Positions 1 to 7,624 of a stretch of DNA of 64,000 nt are shown here, one piece after another. The stretch is taken from the NCBI RefSeq assembly GCF_900155545.1, contig NZ_LT732526.1:2680899-2744898 (forward strand), given 5' to 3'. The notes below the pieces were generated by a model. The model made no database searches and was not told the origin of the DNA. It was given only the letters and a program-made list of their open reading frames with translations. How positions within the stretch are numbered: position 1 is the stretch's first letter; each line of letters opens with the position of its first letter. This DNA comes from Clostridium sp. Marseille-P2415. Its GTDB lineage: Bacteria > Bacillota > Clostridia > Lachnospirales > Lachnospiraceae. The position numbers were made by a program, and so were the translations under genes.

Positions 1-123
1 ATCACCTGCACGGTTGATTTTGTAACCAGAAGATAACTTCTCTAAGTTCTTGGATACTGCACTGTTGTTGCTGCTTAAATTTCTGTAAGAGTTTAAAGCT
101 GCGATGTTGTGTTGAATTCTCAT
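1..123 (-). CDS. hag: Flagellin, N-terminal 41 residues (runs off the window)
   Basis: The reverse strand opens with an ATG at 123 and reads [20 protein letters not shown] followed by [18 protein letters not shown]. This is the highly conserved D0/D1 start of bacterial flagellin, the filament subunit exported by the flagellar type III apparatus. The AAGGAGGA ribosome site at 131-138 fixes the start. The C-terminal part lies before base 1. A glycosyltransferase follows divergently, and two more lie within 9 kb, which fits a glycosylated filament. The leader carries a likely sigma-D promoter and a CsrA-type hairpin, annotated separately. Confidence 0.95.
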   Translation of the reverse strand, partial: MRIQHNIAALNSYRNLSSNNSAVSKNLEKLSSGYKINRAGD

Positions 124-130
124 ATGTATT

Positions 131-168
131 TCCTCCTTGAATGTGTAGCAGGGAAATCCTTTTCCCTG
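131..168 (-). promoter_or_regulatory. Putative dual CsrA-binding leader of flagellin
   Basis: On the minus strand, 168-149 forms a perfect 8-bp stem, CAGGGAAA/TTTCCCTG, closing an AGGA tetraloop. The Shine-Dalgarno AAGGAGGA follows at 138-131. A GGA in a hairpin loop plus a second GGA overlapping the ribosome site is the architecture of the CsrA-repressed hag leader of Bacillus subtilis, where FliW counteracts CsrA. CsrA control here is inferred from that likeness; no csrA or fliW gene lies in the window. Confidence 0.6.
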
Positions 169-738
169 TATGATGTGTCATTTCCTAACTTAATCAGGAA
201 ATGAAATAAGAAAATCTTTGCGGAACCTCTGCGGGGTACCATCCGCTTGAACGGCTCCAAAACTTTGACACTTGTGTCTTCAAGAAGCATACAAAATCAA
301 AAATTCAGGTGTATTTAAATGTACCCATTTAGAAACATCTAAATAAAATCTTTTGTATCTTCCTTTCAACTACAATATCGTACCGATCTGGATAAAAGAT
401 AAGTCTTTTTTTAACTTTTTTTGAAATATTTTGCGGTATTTTTTTTATAATCTAAACCTGCTGTATCGGCTTTATTTTAATAGATTTTTATGTAACATCC
501 ATTTTTCAGGCGCTCAATAGCAGATTTCTCTCTTTGCCATTCCGGAAGCCTCTTTAAGAAGAAAATACATAAATTCAATGAACAGCCCGTTCAAACATAT
601 AATAAATTAATAACGAAAAAAACTGCCTGACCGCAAATTCCAGGTCAGTATCATTTCAGATAATACATGTTTCACTAAAAGCACTATATATAGATAGTTT
701 TGTTTTGAATCCCGAATAAAGAAATAGAGGATAATGAT
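169..738. other. Divergent intergenic region between flagellin and glycosyltransferase
   Basis: About 570 AT-rich bases without a credible coding region. On the minus strand they hold the long flagellin leader, including a TTTCCT/AGGAAA stem-loop (181-201) and a GCGGA/TCCGC stem (about 216-242), and a sigma-D-like promoter at 463-490. Towards 738 they hold the untranslated leader of the plus-strand glycosyltransferase, for which I could not identify a convincing promoter. Confidence 0.6.
463..490 (-). promoter_or_regulatory. Sigma-D (sigma-28) type promoter for flagellin
   Basis: The minus strand shows TAAA (490-487), a 16-base spacer and GCCGATAC (470-463), close to the flagellar consensus TAAA-N15-GCCGATAA. 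It would give a leader of roughly 330 nt before the flagellin start, which is long, so a closer promoter cannot be excluded. Confidence 0.5.
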
Positions 739-2556
739 ATGAATAACGAAAACCAATCAACCACAGCTATTTCTACAGAAGAAACTATGGATTTCTATCA
801 AAAGGCAGTCCGGCAACAGGACTTCCTGATTTCCATTTCAGCAGAATTGCTTTTAGCATTGCGCTTCCAGGAAATTCATTACTGTATGAGCCATATAAAA
901 ATCATTGCTATCATTCTTTCCGGCTTAGAGCCGATGTGCGATGATCAGAAGGTAAAATCACTTCCGGTTTCCTACCCTCAAATGCATCACAACATTTCCT
1001 GGACAATGGACCGAATAGAAGAACGGATCAACGCCGGCCAGTATGAAGAGGCAAAGGATTTAACCGAATTCCAGCTCATCCCGTTCCTTAAAGATTGGAG
1101 GGAGGATACCTATTTCTGGCTTTTGATTTATCCTGATAAAGAAAAAATGGCAAAATACTATGAATCAGAGTTTGTCAAAAACCATAAAAATACTTATCAA
1201 AACCGGGGAGAGAAGTATCTGGTATCCATATTCATCCCGGTTTATAACAAGTTGGAATATACAAAAAAATGTCTGGAAAGCCTGTACCGGCATACGGACC
1301 TTGAAAAATATCCCTGTGAACTGATCCTTTTAAATGACGGCTCCACTGACGGGACCGAAGACTATTTCAGCCAGCTTGGCGTACGCAAGGTCATCACCTT
1401 GAAGGAAAATGTGAAAGCAATGATTTTTTCCCTCATGTACCGGGTATGCGAGGGAAAGTATGCTGCTTTTGTCAACAATGACACCATCCTTACGGAGCAC
1501 TGGCTGGATAACCTGCTGGCCTGTATCCGGTCTGATCCCATGATCATATCCGCAGCGCCCAGCACGCCCAATACCAGCAACCGCCAGGGAATGGTTGAAG
1601 AGTTTACTCCGGAAAATGCAGAAGAAAAAGCGGAAAAGCATAACCAGTCCAGTCCGTACTTATGGGAGGAACGCTGCAGGCTTATGCCGGTTATCGCACT
1701 TTATGATGTGGATAAGGTCGACACCATAGGCTTTGCAGACCGGTATTTCTATACAATGGAATTCTGGGATGATGATTTCAGCCTGCGGGCAAGAAGAGCG
1801 GGCTATAAACAGATTTTATGCAAGGATACCTGGTGTTACCATTTCGGCAGCGTCTCAGGAAAGGAGGATCAGATAAAAAACCGGACCCTCCAGAACGGCA
1901 GAAGCCTTTTTATCCAAAAGTACGGTATCGATCCATGGGGAAATAACTTCTGTTATGATCCCTATTTAATGAGCCACTTAGAAACGACGTTCCCGGACCT
2001 GCCTGCCGATATTCCCATACTGGGAATTGATCCCGGGTTCGGAGCCGATATCCTGCAGCTTAAGAATCTGCTTAGACGGCTTGGGAAAAAAATGTCGTTT
2101 TCCTTTCTCATAACCGATCATGGGCTGGAAGCTGATATGCGTTCCTTAAGCAGCACCATTTCCCTGTCTCCTTCGGTTTTCGAACTGCACAAATACATTC
2201 CGGAAGGAAGCTACCGGTATATCTGCATTGGGAAGGACTTATCCGCTTATCCGGCTTTTATGGAGTTATTGACGGAATGTACGGCCCATTTGGAGGAAGG
2301 GGGGATCTTAGTCTTCTATGCCGGAAATCCTTATTCTCTCCGGGTCAAAAACGAACTCGCCGGGGAAAGGCTGTTAAATGGCAAATATTCGGTTACATTC
2401 ATCAACGTAATACAGCTTACTGCAATTTTGAACCAGCTGGGCCTTCAAATCCAGCTTCGTGGGATCCTGGGAACAAATCTTCCGCCTGTTTTGAAACAAA
2501 ATCTCTCAGAACACCTTGACCGGTATTTTGTTCTCTGCACCAAAGCAAAGCAATAA
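739..2556 (+). CDS. Family 2 glycosyltransferase with extra C-terminal domain, probably flagellin-modifying
   Basis: 605 residues. Residues 1-160 form a mostly helical domain I do not recognise. A GT-A fold begins at about 161 (VSIFIPVYNKLEYTKKCLES), with LNDGSTDGT for nucleotide-sugar binding, FVNND as the DxD-like metal site, and WDDDFSLRARRAG as the acceptor/base region near residue 345. From about 435 a second Rossmann-like region starts with ILGIDPGFGADIL and contains LEEGGILVFYAGNP, resembling an O-methyltransferase fold. The start ATG follows AGAGGATAATGAT. Being divergent from flagellin it probably decorates the filament, with the C-terminal part perhaps methylating the sugar. Both roles are inference. 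Confidence 0.8.
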   Translation: MNNENQSTTAISTEETMDFYQKAVRQQDFLISISAELLLALRFQEIHYCMSHIKIIAIILSGLEPMCDDQKVKSLPVSYPQMHHNISWTMDRIEERINAGQYEEAKDLTEFQLIPFLKDWREDTYFWLLIYPDKEKMAKYYESEFVKNHKNTYQNRGEKYLVSIFIPVYNKLEYTKKCLESLYRHTDLEKYPCELILLNDGSTDGTEDYFSQLGVRKVITLKENVKAMIFSLMYRVCEGKYAAFVNNDTILTEHWLDNLLACIRSDPMIISAAPSTPNTSNRQGMVEEFTPENAEEKAEKHNQSSPYLWEERCRLMPVIALYDVDKVDTIGFADRYFYTMEFWDDDFSLRARRAGYKQILCKDTWCYHFGSVSGKEDQIKNRTLQNGRSLFIQKYGIDPWGNNFCYDPYLMSHLETTFPDLPADIPILGIDPGFGADILQLKNLLRRLGKKMSFSFLITDHGLEADMRSLSSTISLSPSVFELHKYIPEGSYRYICIGKDLSAYPAFMELLTECTAHLEEGGILVFYAGNPYSLRVKNELAGERLLNGKYSVTFINVIQLTAILNQLGLQIQLRGILGTNLPPVLKQNLSEHLDRYFVLCTKAKQ

Positions 2557-2567
2557 CAACAGAAAAA

Positions 2568-2612
2568 GGCCCGTTAGGGAAGACCAATTCTGCGGTATTT
2601 CCTTAACGGGCC
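2568..2612 (+). terminator. Intrinsic terminator after glycosyltransferase
   Basis: GGCCCGTTAGGGAA pairs with TTCCTTAACGGGCC, followed by an A/T-rich tract. It lies 11 bases after the glycosyltransferase stop codon and could serve both strands. Confidence 0.8.
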
Positions 2613-2650
2613 AATATTATTTTCATTAACAGATCCTATTCTTTTTATTG

Positions 2651-2845
2651 CTACGCTCTTGCATCCATAATCTGCCCAACTCCATCCGAAGGCACCTGCT
2701 GCTGCGGCAGCGCCGTATCCGCCATCTCCAACAATCCGGCAGCTTCCGCTTCCTCGGAATTCATAGCTTTTTTTATAACGCTCATTCCTACACTCTGCTG
2801 CAGTCTTACGGAACTCATCTCCATACTCATTGCTGCAATATCCAT
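2651..2845 (-). CDS. Small YjfB-family putative motility protein
   Basis: 64 residues beginning MDIAAMSMEMSSVRLQQSVG and continuing MSVIKKAMNSEEAEAAGLLE. The pattern of a short Met/Ser-rich N-terminus, an SVxxxKKAM core and an acidic tail matches the YjfB family, annotated as putative motility proteins in Firmicutes. The ribosome site AGGAAAGGAG lies just upstream of the ATG at 2845. Position next to flagellin and its glycosyltransferase fits a motility role. The biochemical function is unknown. Confidence 0.65.
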   Translation of the reverse strand: MDIAAMSMEMSSVRLQQSVGMSVIKKAMNSEEAEAAGLLEMADTALPQQQVPSDGVGQIMDARA

Positions 2846-2941
2846 CTGCTCCGTTCTCCTTTCCTATTCTTTACCCATGCTTTTGGGGCATAAAGCCACT
2901 TCTATCTTCTATATCGGCCTTTTTTACCTTAATATAATACA

Positions 2942-4474
2942 TTACGAAGTTTCTTTATAACAATCCAGGGTGAACCAGAACTCCACTCCGCCCTTTACAT
3001 TTCGGACACCGCAGGCCTTGCGATGGGAATCCATAATGGCCTTTACAATGGAAAGGCCAATGCCGCTTCCGCCATATTCCCTGGTATGCGCCTTATCCAC
3101 CTTGAAAAACTTCGTCCATAGATTAGGCAGATCCTCTTCCGGGATGTTCTGCCCGGTGTTGAACACGGTTACAAGGGCTTCTTTTCCGTTTTCCTCTGCG
3201 GTAATGACGATCTTACGCTCCCCGGCCAGGTGATTCAAAGCATTATTTAAATAGTTTGTGATGACTTCTTCTATCTTAAATTCATCGGCATACACAAAGA
3301 TCGGGCCGCAATCCTTAAGCTTCACCTCTGCTTCCTTCTGCTGGATTAAAATCCCCGCGGAATTCATGATGCCGCGGATCAGTTCTGTTAAGTCAAAGCG
3401 TTCCCTCCGGAGGGCATCATTGCCGAATTCAATGGCTGTCAGATTCAGAAGCTGACGGACCATCTTATTCATTTTATTTGCCTCATCCATGATGACCTCA
3501 CAGTAGTAATCCCGGCTTTCCGGCTCCTCGGCCATGCCCTCCGTAAGGCCCTCCGCATATCCCTGGATGAGAGCTATGGGAGTCTTTAATTCGTGTGAAA
3601 CGTTGGCAATAAAATCTTTCCGCATCTCATCAACTTTGACCTTTTCTTCAATATCCCTCTGCAGTTCTTCATTGGCTGTCCGAAGCTGCCCGATCGCATC
3701 CTTTAAGGTATCGGACAGTTTGTTCATACTGTTCCCCAGCACTCCGATCTCGTCTTCCTCCCGGCCGGTGTATTTGGCCTCAAAGTCCAGTGCCGACATC
3801 TTTTCAGACAGATTGGCAAGCTGAAGGATGGGGGATGTAATTCTTTTTGTGGTCAGATAAATGAAAATACTGCCCACAAACAGGGCCGCCACTCCTACAT
3901 AAGCAAGGAAACGGTTGGACAAAGCCACACTGTCCCGGATACTGGCAAGGGGAATGGATAGCAAAAAGATAGTCTTGTTGTCAGAAAAATATCCCCAGCT
4001 CTCCAGATAATAGGAATCGGAACGCTTATCATATGTTTTCTGTACAATGTAATTGTCATGCTTTTTTAAAATATCTGTGTCAGGCATATCTTTTCCAAAA
4101 ATGTATGCTTCCACCCTGTTTTTCAAAAACTGGCGGTCCCCGTTGGTGAGGGCCCCGTCCGTGGTGCTGTCGATCAGTACCATTGTTAAATTGTATTTTT
4201 CTCCCATGACCCGGAACATTTTCTGGGCAGGGCCTTCATGATTAAAATCCGGGTCATAGGAATCCTGGTAATATTCTACGATCCCCTTGCCGCTGGCATT
4301 GGCCTGCGCGATCACCGAGTCGATCTCCGCATAAGCGTTTTCCATTATGCGCACCTTATCTCTGGTGTAAAAGCTCTCCAGAAACAAGGTGTTGGCACAC
4401 CAGGTGGAAACCAGGACAAAAGCCATCAGACATACGAAAATCATGGCAAAACGTGCCTTGATGGAATGTTTCAT
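2942..4474 (-). CDS. Membrane sensor histidine kinase
   Basis: 510 residues. There are transmembrane segments at about 10-31 and 188-208, enclosing an extracellular sensor domain of about 155 residues. HAMP follows at about 209-262, then a HisKA dimerisation domain with ANVSHELKTPIALIQGYAEG (phosphoacceptor His294). The ATPase domain has the N box NYLNNALNHL and G boxes near EYGGSGIGLSIV. It phosphorylates the response regulator encoded immediately upstream; the two genes overlap by 4 bp (ATGA) and are co-translated. The signal is not evident from sequence. The layout resembles envelope-stress kinases of Clostridia. Confidence 0.92.
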   Translation of the reverse strand: MKHSIKARFAMIFVCLMAFVLVSTWCANTLFLESFYTRDKVRIMENAYAEIDSVIAQANASGKGIVEYYQDSYDPDFNHEGPAQKMFRVMGEKYNLTMVLIDSTTDGALTNGDRQFLKNRVEAYIFGKDMPDTDILKKHDNYIVQKTYDKRSDSYYLESWGYFSDNKTIFLLSIPLASIRDSVALSNRFLAYVGVAALFVGSIFIYLTTKRITSPILQLANLSEKMSALDFEAKYTGREEDEIGVLGNSMNKLSDTLKDAIGQLRTANEELQRDIEEKVKVDEMRKDFIANVSHELKTPIALIQGYAEGLTEGMAEEPESRDYYCEVIMDEANKMNKMVRQLLNLTAIEFGNDALRRERFDLTELIRGIMNSAGILIQQKEAEVKLKDCGPIFVYADEFKIEEVITNYLNNALNHLAGERKIVITAEENGKEALVTVFNTGQNIPEEDLPNLWTKFFKVDKAHTREYGGSGIGLSIVKAIMDSHRKACGVRNVKGGVEFWFTLDCYKETS

Positions 4475-5148
4475 TCACACACCTCAAATTTATATCCCAT
4501 ACCCCAGATGGTTTTGATATAATCCCCTTTATCCCCCATTTTGCTCCGCAGTTTTTTTACATGGGTATCAATGGTACGGGCATCACCGAAATAATCGTAA
4601 TTCCACACATTGTTAAGTATTTTTTCCCGTGACAGTGCGATTCCCTGGTTTTCCAGGAAATAAGCCAGAAGCTCAAATTCCTTGTAGCTTAAATCAATGT
4701 TTTTTCCGTCAATGGTAACCTGATGAGCCGCCTTGTCAATGCAGATACCTCCGATTTCCACGGCATCCGCGGCAACGGCATTGCTGCGCCTTAATATGGC
4801 ATCCACACGGGCTACCAGGATTTTAGGACTGAAGGGCTTGGAAATGTATTCATCCACCCCCAGATCAAAGCCCTGGAGCTCGTCCCGCTCCTCTCCCCTT
4901 GCCGTCAGCATGATAATGGGGACCTGGGAATATTTCCGGATGGTTCTTAGAGTCTCCCAGCCATCCATTTTGGGCATCATGACATCCAGAATGATCAGTA
5001 CAATGTCTTTCTGTTCAAAAAAGAGATCGACTGCTTCCTCCCCATTGGATGCCTCGACCACAGAAAATCCCTTTACACTTAAAAAATCCTTTACCAGCTT
5101 TCTCATTCTGGCTTCATCGTCCACTACTAATATTTTTAACTGTTCCAT
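4471..5148 (-). CDS. OmpR/PhoB-family response regulator
   Basis: 225 residues. The receiver domain (1-120) has the acidic pair D10/D11, phosphoacceptor Asp55 in LIILDVMMPKMDG, and the conserved Lys in EYISKPFSP. The C-terminal winged helix (about 130-225) ends RTIDTHVKKLRSKMGDKGDY, the recognition helix of the PhoB class. The start ATG is preceded by AGGAGGTTACA. It is the partner of the overlapping kinase gene. A direct repeat upstream (5232-5249) may be its own binding site. Confidence 0.93.
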   Translation of the reverse strand: MEQLKILVVDDEARMRKLVKDFLSVKGFSVVEASNGEEAVDLFFEQKDIVLIILDVMMPKMDGWETLRTIRKYSQVPIIMLTARGEERDELQGFDLGVDEYISKPFSPKILVARVDAILRRSNAVAADAVEIGGICIDKAAHQVTIDGKNIDLSYKEFELLAYFLENQGIALSREKILNNVWNYDYFGDARTIDTHVKKLRSKMGDKGDYIKTIWGMGYKFEVCE

Positions 5149-5231
5149 TGTAACCTCCTGAAATCAGATCCTGTATATCACATGGTATTCCTAAGTCATA
5201 TTGTATCAAACTGCAGGACGAATATCTACAC

Positions 5232-5249
5232 TTTCACAGAGATTTCACA
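5232..5249 (-). promoter_or_regulatory. Candidate response-regulator direct repeat upstream of the two-component operon
   Basis: TTTCACA occurs at 5232-5238 and 5243-5249, giving TGTGAAA twice with an 11-bp period on the coding strand, about 85-100 bp before the regulator start. Heptamer direct repeats at 11 bp are what OmpR/PhoB dimers recognise, so autoregulation is plausible. I saw no strong -35/-10 pair to anchor it. Confidence 0.35.
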
Positions 5250-5383
5250 CAATTCCAATTCCGATTCGCTTTATTTATTGGATTATTCCCTGAGCCGGCA
5301 GCCAATATTCCATTGTACGGACAGACAGCAATGAACCAGCAAGAAGGAAACTGACTTGTTCGGAGAACTTTCCTGTAAAATCG

Positions 5384-5423
5384 GAAGAAGCAGATGGTCC
5401 AAAAGGATCCCATCTGCTTCTTC
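5384..5423 (-). terminator. Terminator of kduI
   Basis: GAAGAAGCAGATGG pairs perfectly with CCATCTGCTTCTTC around a 12-base loop, just after the kduI stop codon. The following minus-strand bases CGATTTTAC make only a weak U tract, but the 14-bp stem is very stable. Confidence 0.7.
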
Positions 5424-5433
5424 ATTCATGAAA

Positions 5434-6276
5434 CTATCTTAATTCGGTTGTAGGAATGGTATCCATATCATCGAATGCCTGGTTTTCTCCGCCCATTGCC
5501 CAGATGAAGGTATAGTTACTGGTACCTGCACCGGAATGGATGCTCCAGGAAGGACTGATGACAGCCTGCTCATTCTGCATAACAATGTGTCTTGTCTCAT
5601 TGCCTTCGCCCATCATATGGAATACTACATTGTTCTCCGGAATCTCGAAATACATATAGACTTCCATACGTCTTTCGTGAGTATGAGCCGGCATGGTGTT
5701 CCATACGCTGCCCGGGTCGAGAACCGTCATGCCCATGGATAACTGACAGGTCTCCAGCACGTCCGGATGGATGAACTGGTTGATGACACGCTTGTTGGAC
5801 GTCTCCATCGCGCCCAATGGTTTCTTTGCTGCCTTCTCAATGGGGATGAAGGTAGTTTTGCAGGCTTTGTGGGCCGGTGCACTCACCATATAGAATTTAG
5901 CCGGTTTGGATGCGTCGTCACTGGTGAAAGTAACTTCCTTTGTTCCCTTTGTAATGTATAAGCAATCCTTATAACCCATCTTGAATTCTTCCCCATCTGC
6001 CACGATCTTTCCAGAACCGCCGATGTTGAAGATCCCAATCTCACGTCTCTCGAGGAAATAGCCTGTACCAAAATTTTTCCAAATATCAATACCCTTGTCA
6101 ATGGAAACAGTCTCTGTCGTCGGCATACAGCCCAGAGTGACCATGCGGTCTACGTGGGAGTAAACAGCAACTACTTCATTGGCAATGTATAAGTTCTCAA
6201 TTAAAAATTCATTTCTGGTTTCTTCTGTTGTGTAACGCTTGAAATCTTTCTGATTTGCTGAATAGCGAATATCCAT
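5434..6276 (-). CDS. kduI: 5-keto-4-deoxyuronate isomerase
   Basis: 280 residues, the family length. Cytosolic cupin-fold zinc enzyme converting 4-deoxy-L-threo-5-hexosulose uronate to 3-deoxy-D-glycero-2,5-hexodiulosonate in the breakdown of pectin and glycosaminoglycan uronates. Diagnostic stretches are GCMPTTETVSIDKGIDIWKN, the metal-binding MPAHTHERRMEVYMYF (two His and a Glu) and SIHSGAGTSNYTFIWAMGGE. The start follows AAGGAGGTTTTT. It stands alone, without kduD or kdgK beside it, so partners must lie elsewhere. A promoter and palindromic operator candidate lie upstream. Confidence 0.93.
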   Translation of the reverse strand: MDIRYSANQKDFKRYTTEETRNEFLIENLYIANEVVAVYSHVDRMVTLGCMPTTETVSIDKGIDIWKNFGTGYFLERREIGIFNIGGSGKIVADGEEFKMGYKDCLYITKGTKEVTFTSDDASKPAKFYMVSAPAHKACKTTFIPIEKAAKKPLGAMETSNKRVINQFIHPDVLETCQLSMGMTVLDPGSVWNTMPAHTHERRMEVYMYFEIPENNVVFHMMGEGNETRHIVMQNEQAVISPSWSIHSGAGTSNYTFIWAMGGENQAFDDMDTIPTTELR

Positions 6277-6321
6277 TTATAAAAACCTCCTTATAATATT
6301 TAGAAATAACTGACCAATCCC

Positions 6322-6369
6322 ATCGTATCACAAGGCTGTTTTTAATTCAATATATTATTGGATATATTG
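6322..6369 (-). promoter_or_regulatory. kduI promoter with overlapping palindromic operator candidate
   Basis: Minus strand TTGAAT (6350-6345), 17-base spacer, TACGAT (6327-6322). An inverted repeat CAATATAT-N6-ATATATTG (6348-6369) overlaps and extends upstream of the -35, where a repressor of uronate catabolism could bind. The promoter match is good; the operator assignment is inference. Confidence 0.5.
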
Positions 6370-6421
6370 TCAAAAAGAACATAAATTTCATAATTTAACC
6401 TGAAATTCCTTATAAATTTAA

Positions 6422-6460
6422 AGAGAGAGTAATAGCACCACTGTGCTATATCCCCTCTCT
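6422..6460 (-). terminator. Hairpin downstream of the TPR-glycosyltransferase pair
   Basis: TAGCAC/GTGCTA (6433-6438 with 6443-6448) nested inside AGAGAG/CTCTCT arms, 50-90 bases after the last glycosyltransferase stop. It lacks a clear U tract on the minus strand, so its terminator role is tentative. Confidence 0.4.
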
Positions 6461-6511
6461 TCGTGGCTAATTTTAGTGTTGCCTGTCAACGGCCAGCCGC
6501 CGGGAAAACCA

Positions 6512-7624
6512 TTACTTTTTTTGTGCTGCTGCTATTAGATCGAGGTTATTTTTTAATCTTTCATTATTTGGCGCGTATTCCAGAGCTTTTTTTGCATGTT
6601 CCAGGGACTGATCCATCATATTCAGCCGGTAAGCGGATATGGCACAAAGATCATCCGGTGTATAATCCCAGGAATATCCCATGTTGACAAATGTTCTGGA
6701 TTTCTCCTTGATCTTCAAAGCTTCTACTGTCAAAAAATACATCATGGACCAGTCTTTCAATTCATAACACATTTTGGAAAACTCTACATAAGGATCACGC
6801 ATACCCGGTACTTCCGCGATAGCTTTGAAATACCAGCTGTAGGCTTCATTCACCAGCCCCAGCCTAAAATAGGATTTGGCGATCCATCGCATTGCGGCAC
6901 AGCGCTCATCATTCCAGCAGGCAGCAGGTATTGCAAGGTATGCTTTCAGCGTGTCAATGCTTTTTTGCCACTGGCCTTTATACATATATTCCCTGCCAAG
7001 ATAGTACCGCATCCTCTCATCGTCAGGCGCTTCTTTTACAGCCAGCTCCAGAAGGGGCAGATAGGAACCGCGGGACTTTTTGGGGTCCGGATGGTGATTG
7101 AGTACCATGCCGTCAATATATACGGTTTCAAGGGGTATGCTGCCTACATATTGAACGAACTCATGAACCGGACATTTCCAGCGAAAATTCTTCCGTTCAT
7201 GCACCTTAAAATAAAAGAATTGAATGTCCGGCGTTCCGTCTGGTTTCAGACTCCAGTTATAAAGATATCTTCCTGTTTTTGAAATCGGTCCGGGATTTAC
7301 TGGTTTATGATTTAACCACGCCTTTTCAAGCTTCTGCCGCCAGCCCGGCTCAAGCTCTTCATCCAGATCAGTGCATACGCAGATATCCACATCCTCCGGA
7401 ACGTGATCAAGCGAAATGTTCCGTGCCACATCAAACCTCCATGGCTTTACGATATCTACATAGACGACGGCTCCCCGCTCCTTCAGCTTTTCAACCGTAC
7501 CGTCATCGGATCCTGTATCCGTAACCACTATTAAATCTGCCTCGCTCATGGAGTCCATCCATTTATCTACGAACTGAACTTCATTCTTACAGATAGCATA
7601 AACACATACTTTTAATTTATTCAT
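6512..7624 (-). CDS. Glycosyltransferase family 2 with C-terminal TPR-like repeats (copy 2)
   Basis: 370 residues. The N-terminal GT-A domain starts VCVYAICKNEVQFVDKWMDS, with TDTGSDDGTVEKLKERGA and the metal-binding CTDLDEELEPGW. From about residue 195 come helical TPR-like repeats (RYYLGREYMYKGQWQKSIDT, later AYRLNMMDQSLEHAKKALEY). Such enzymes transfer a sugar to protein or glycan acceptors in the cytosol. The start overlaps the stop of the upstream paralogue by 4 bp, so the two are co-translated. Similarity over the whole length indicates a tandem duplication. Proximity to flagellin suggests filament glycosylation. Confidence 0.85.
   Translation of the reverse strand: MNKLKVCVYAICKNEVQFVDKWMDSMSEADLIVVTDTGSDDGTVEKLKERGAVVYVDIVKPWRFDVARNISLDHVPEDVDICVCTDLDEELEPGWRQKLEKAWLNHKPVNPGPISKTGRYLYNWSLKPDGTPDIQFFYFKVHERKNFRWKCPVHEFVQYVGSIPLETVYIDGMVLNHHPDPKKSRGSYLPLLELAVKEAPDDERMRYYLGREYMYKGQWQKSIDTLKAYLAIPAACWNDERCAAMRWIAKSYFRLGLVNEAYSWYFKAIAEVPGMRDPYVEFSKMCYELKDWSMMYFLTVEALKIKEKSRTFVNMGYSWDYTPDDLCAISAYRLNMMDQSLEHAKKALEYAPNNERLKNNLDLIAAAQKK

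Noticed and set aside
5234-5425. 63-codon frame downstream of the two-component operon
   Set aside because: Its first part overlaps the kduI terminator and it has no ribosome site or recognisable content.
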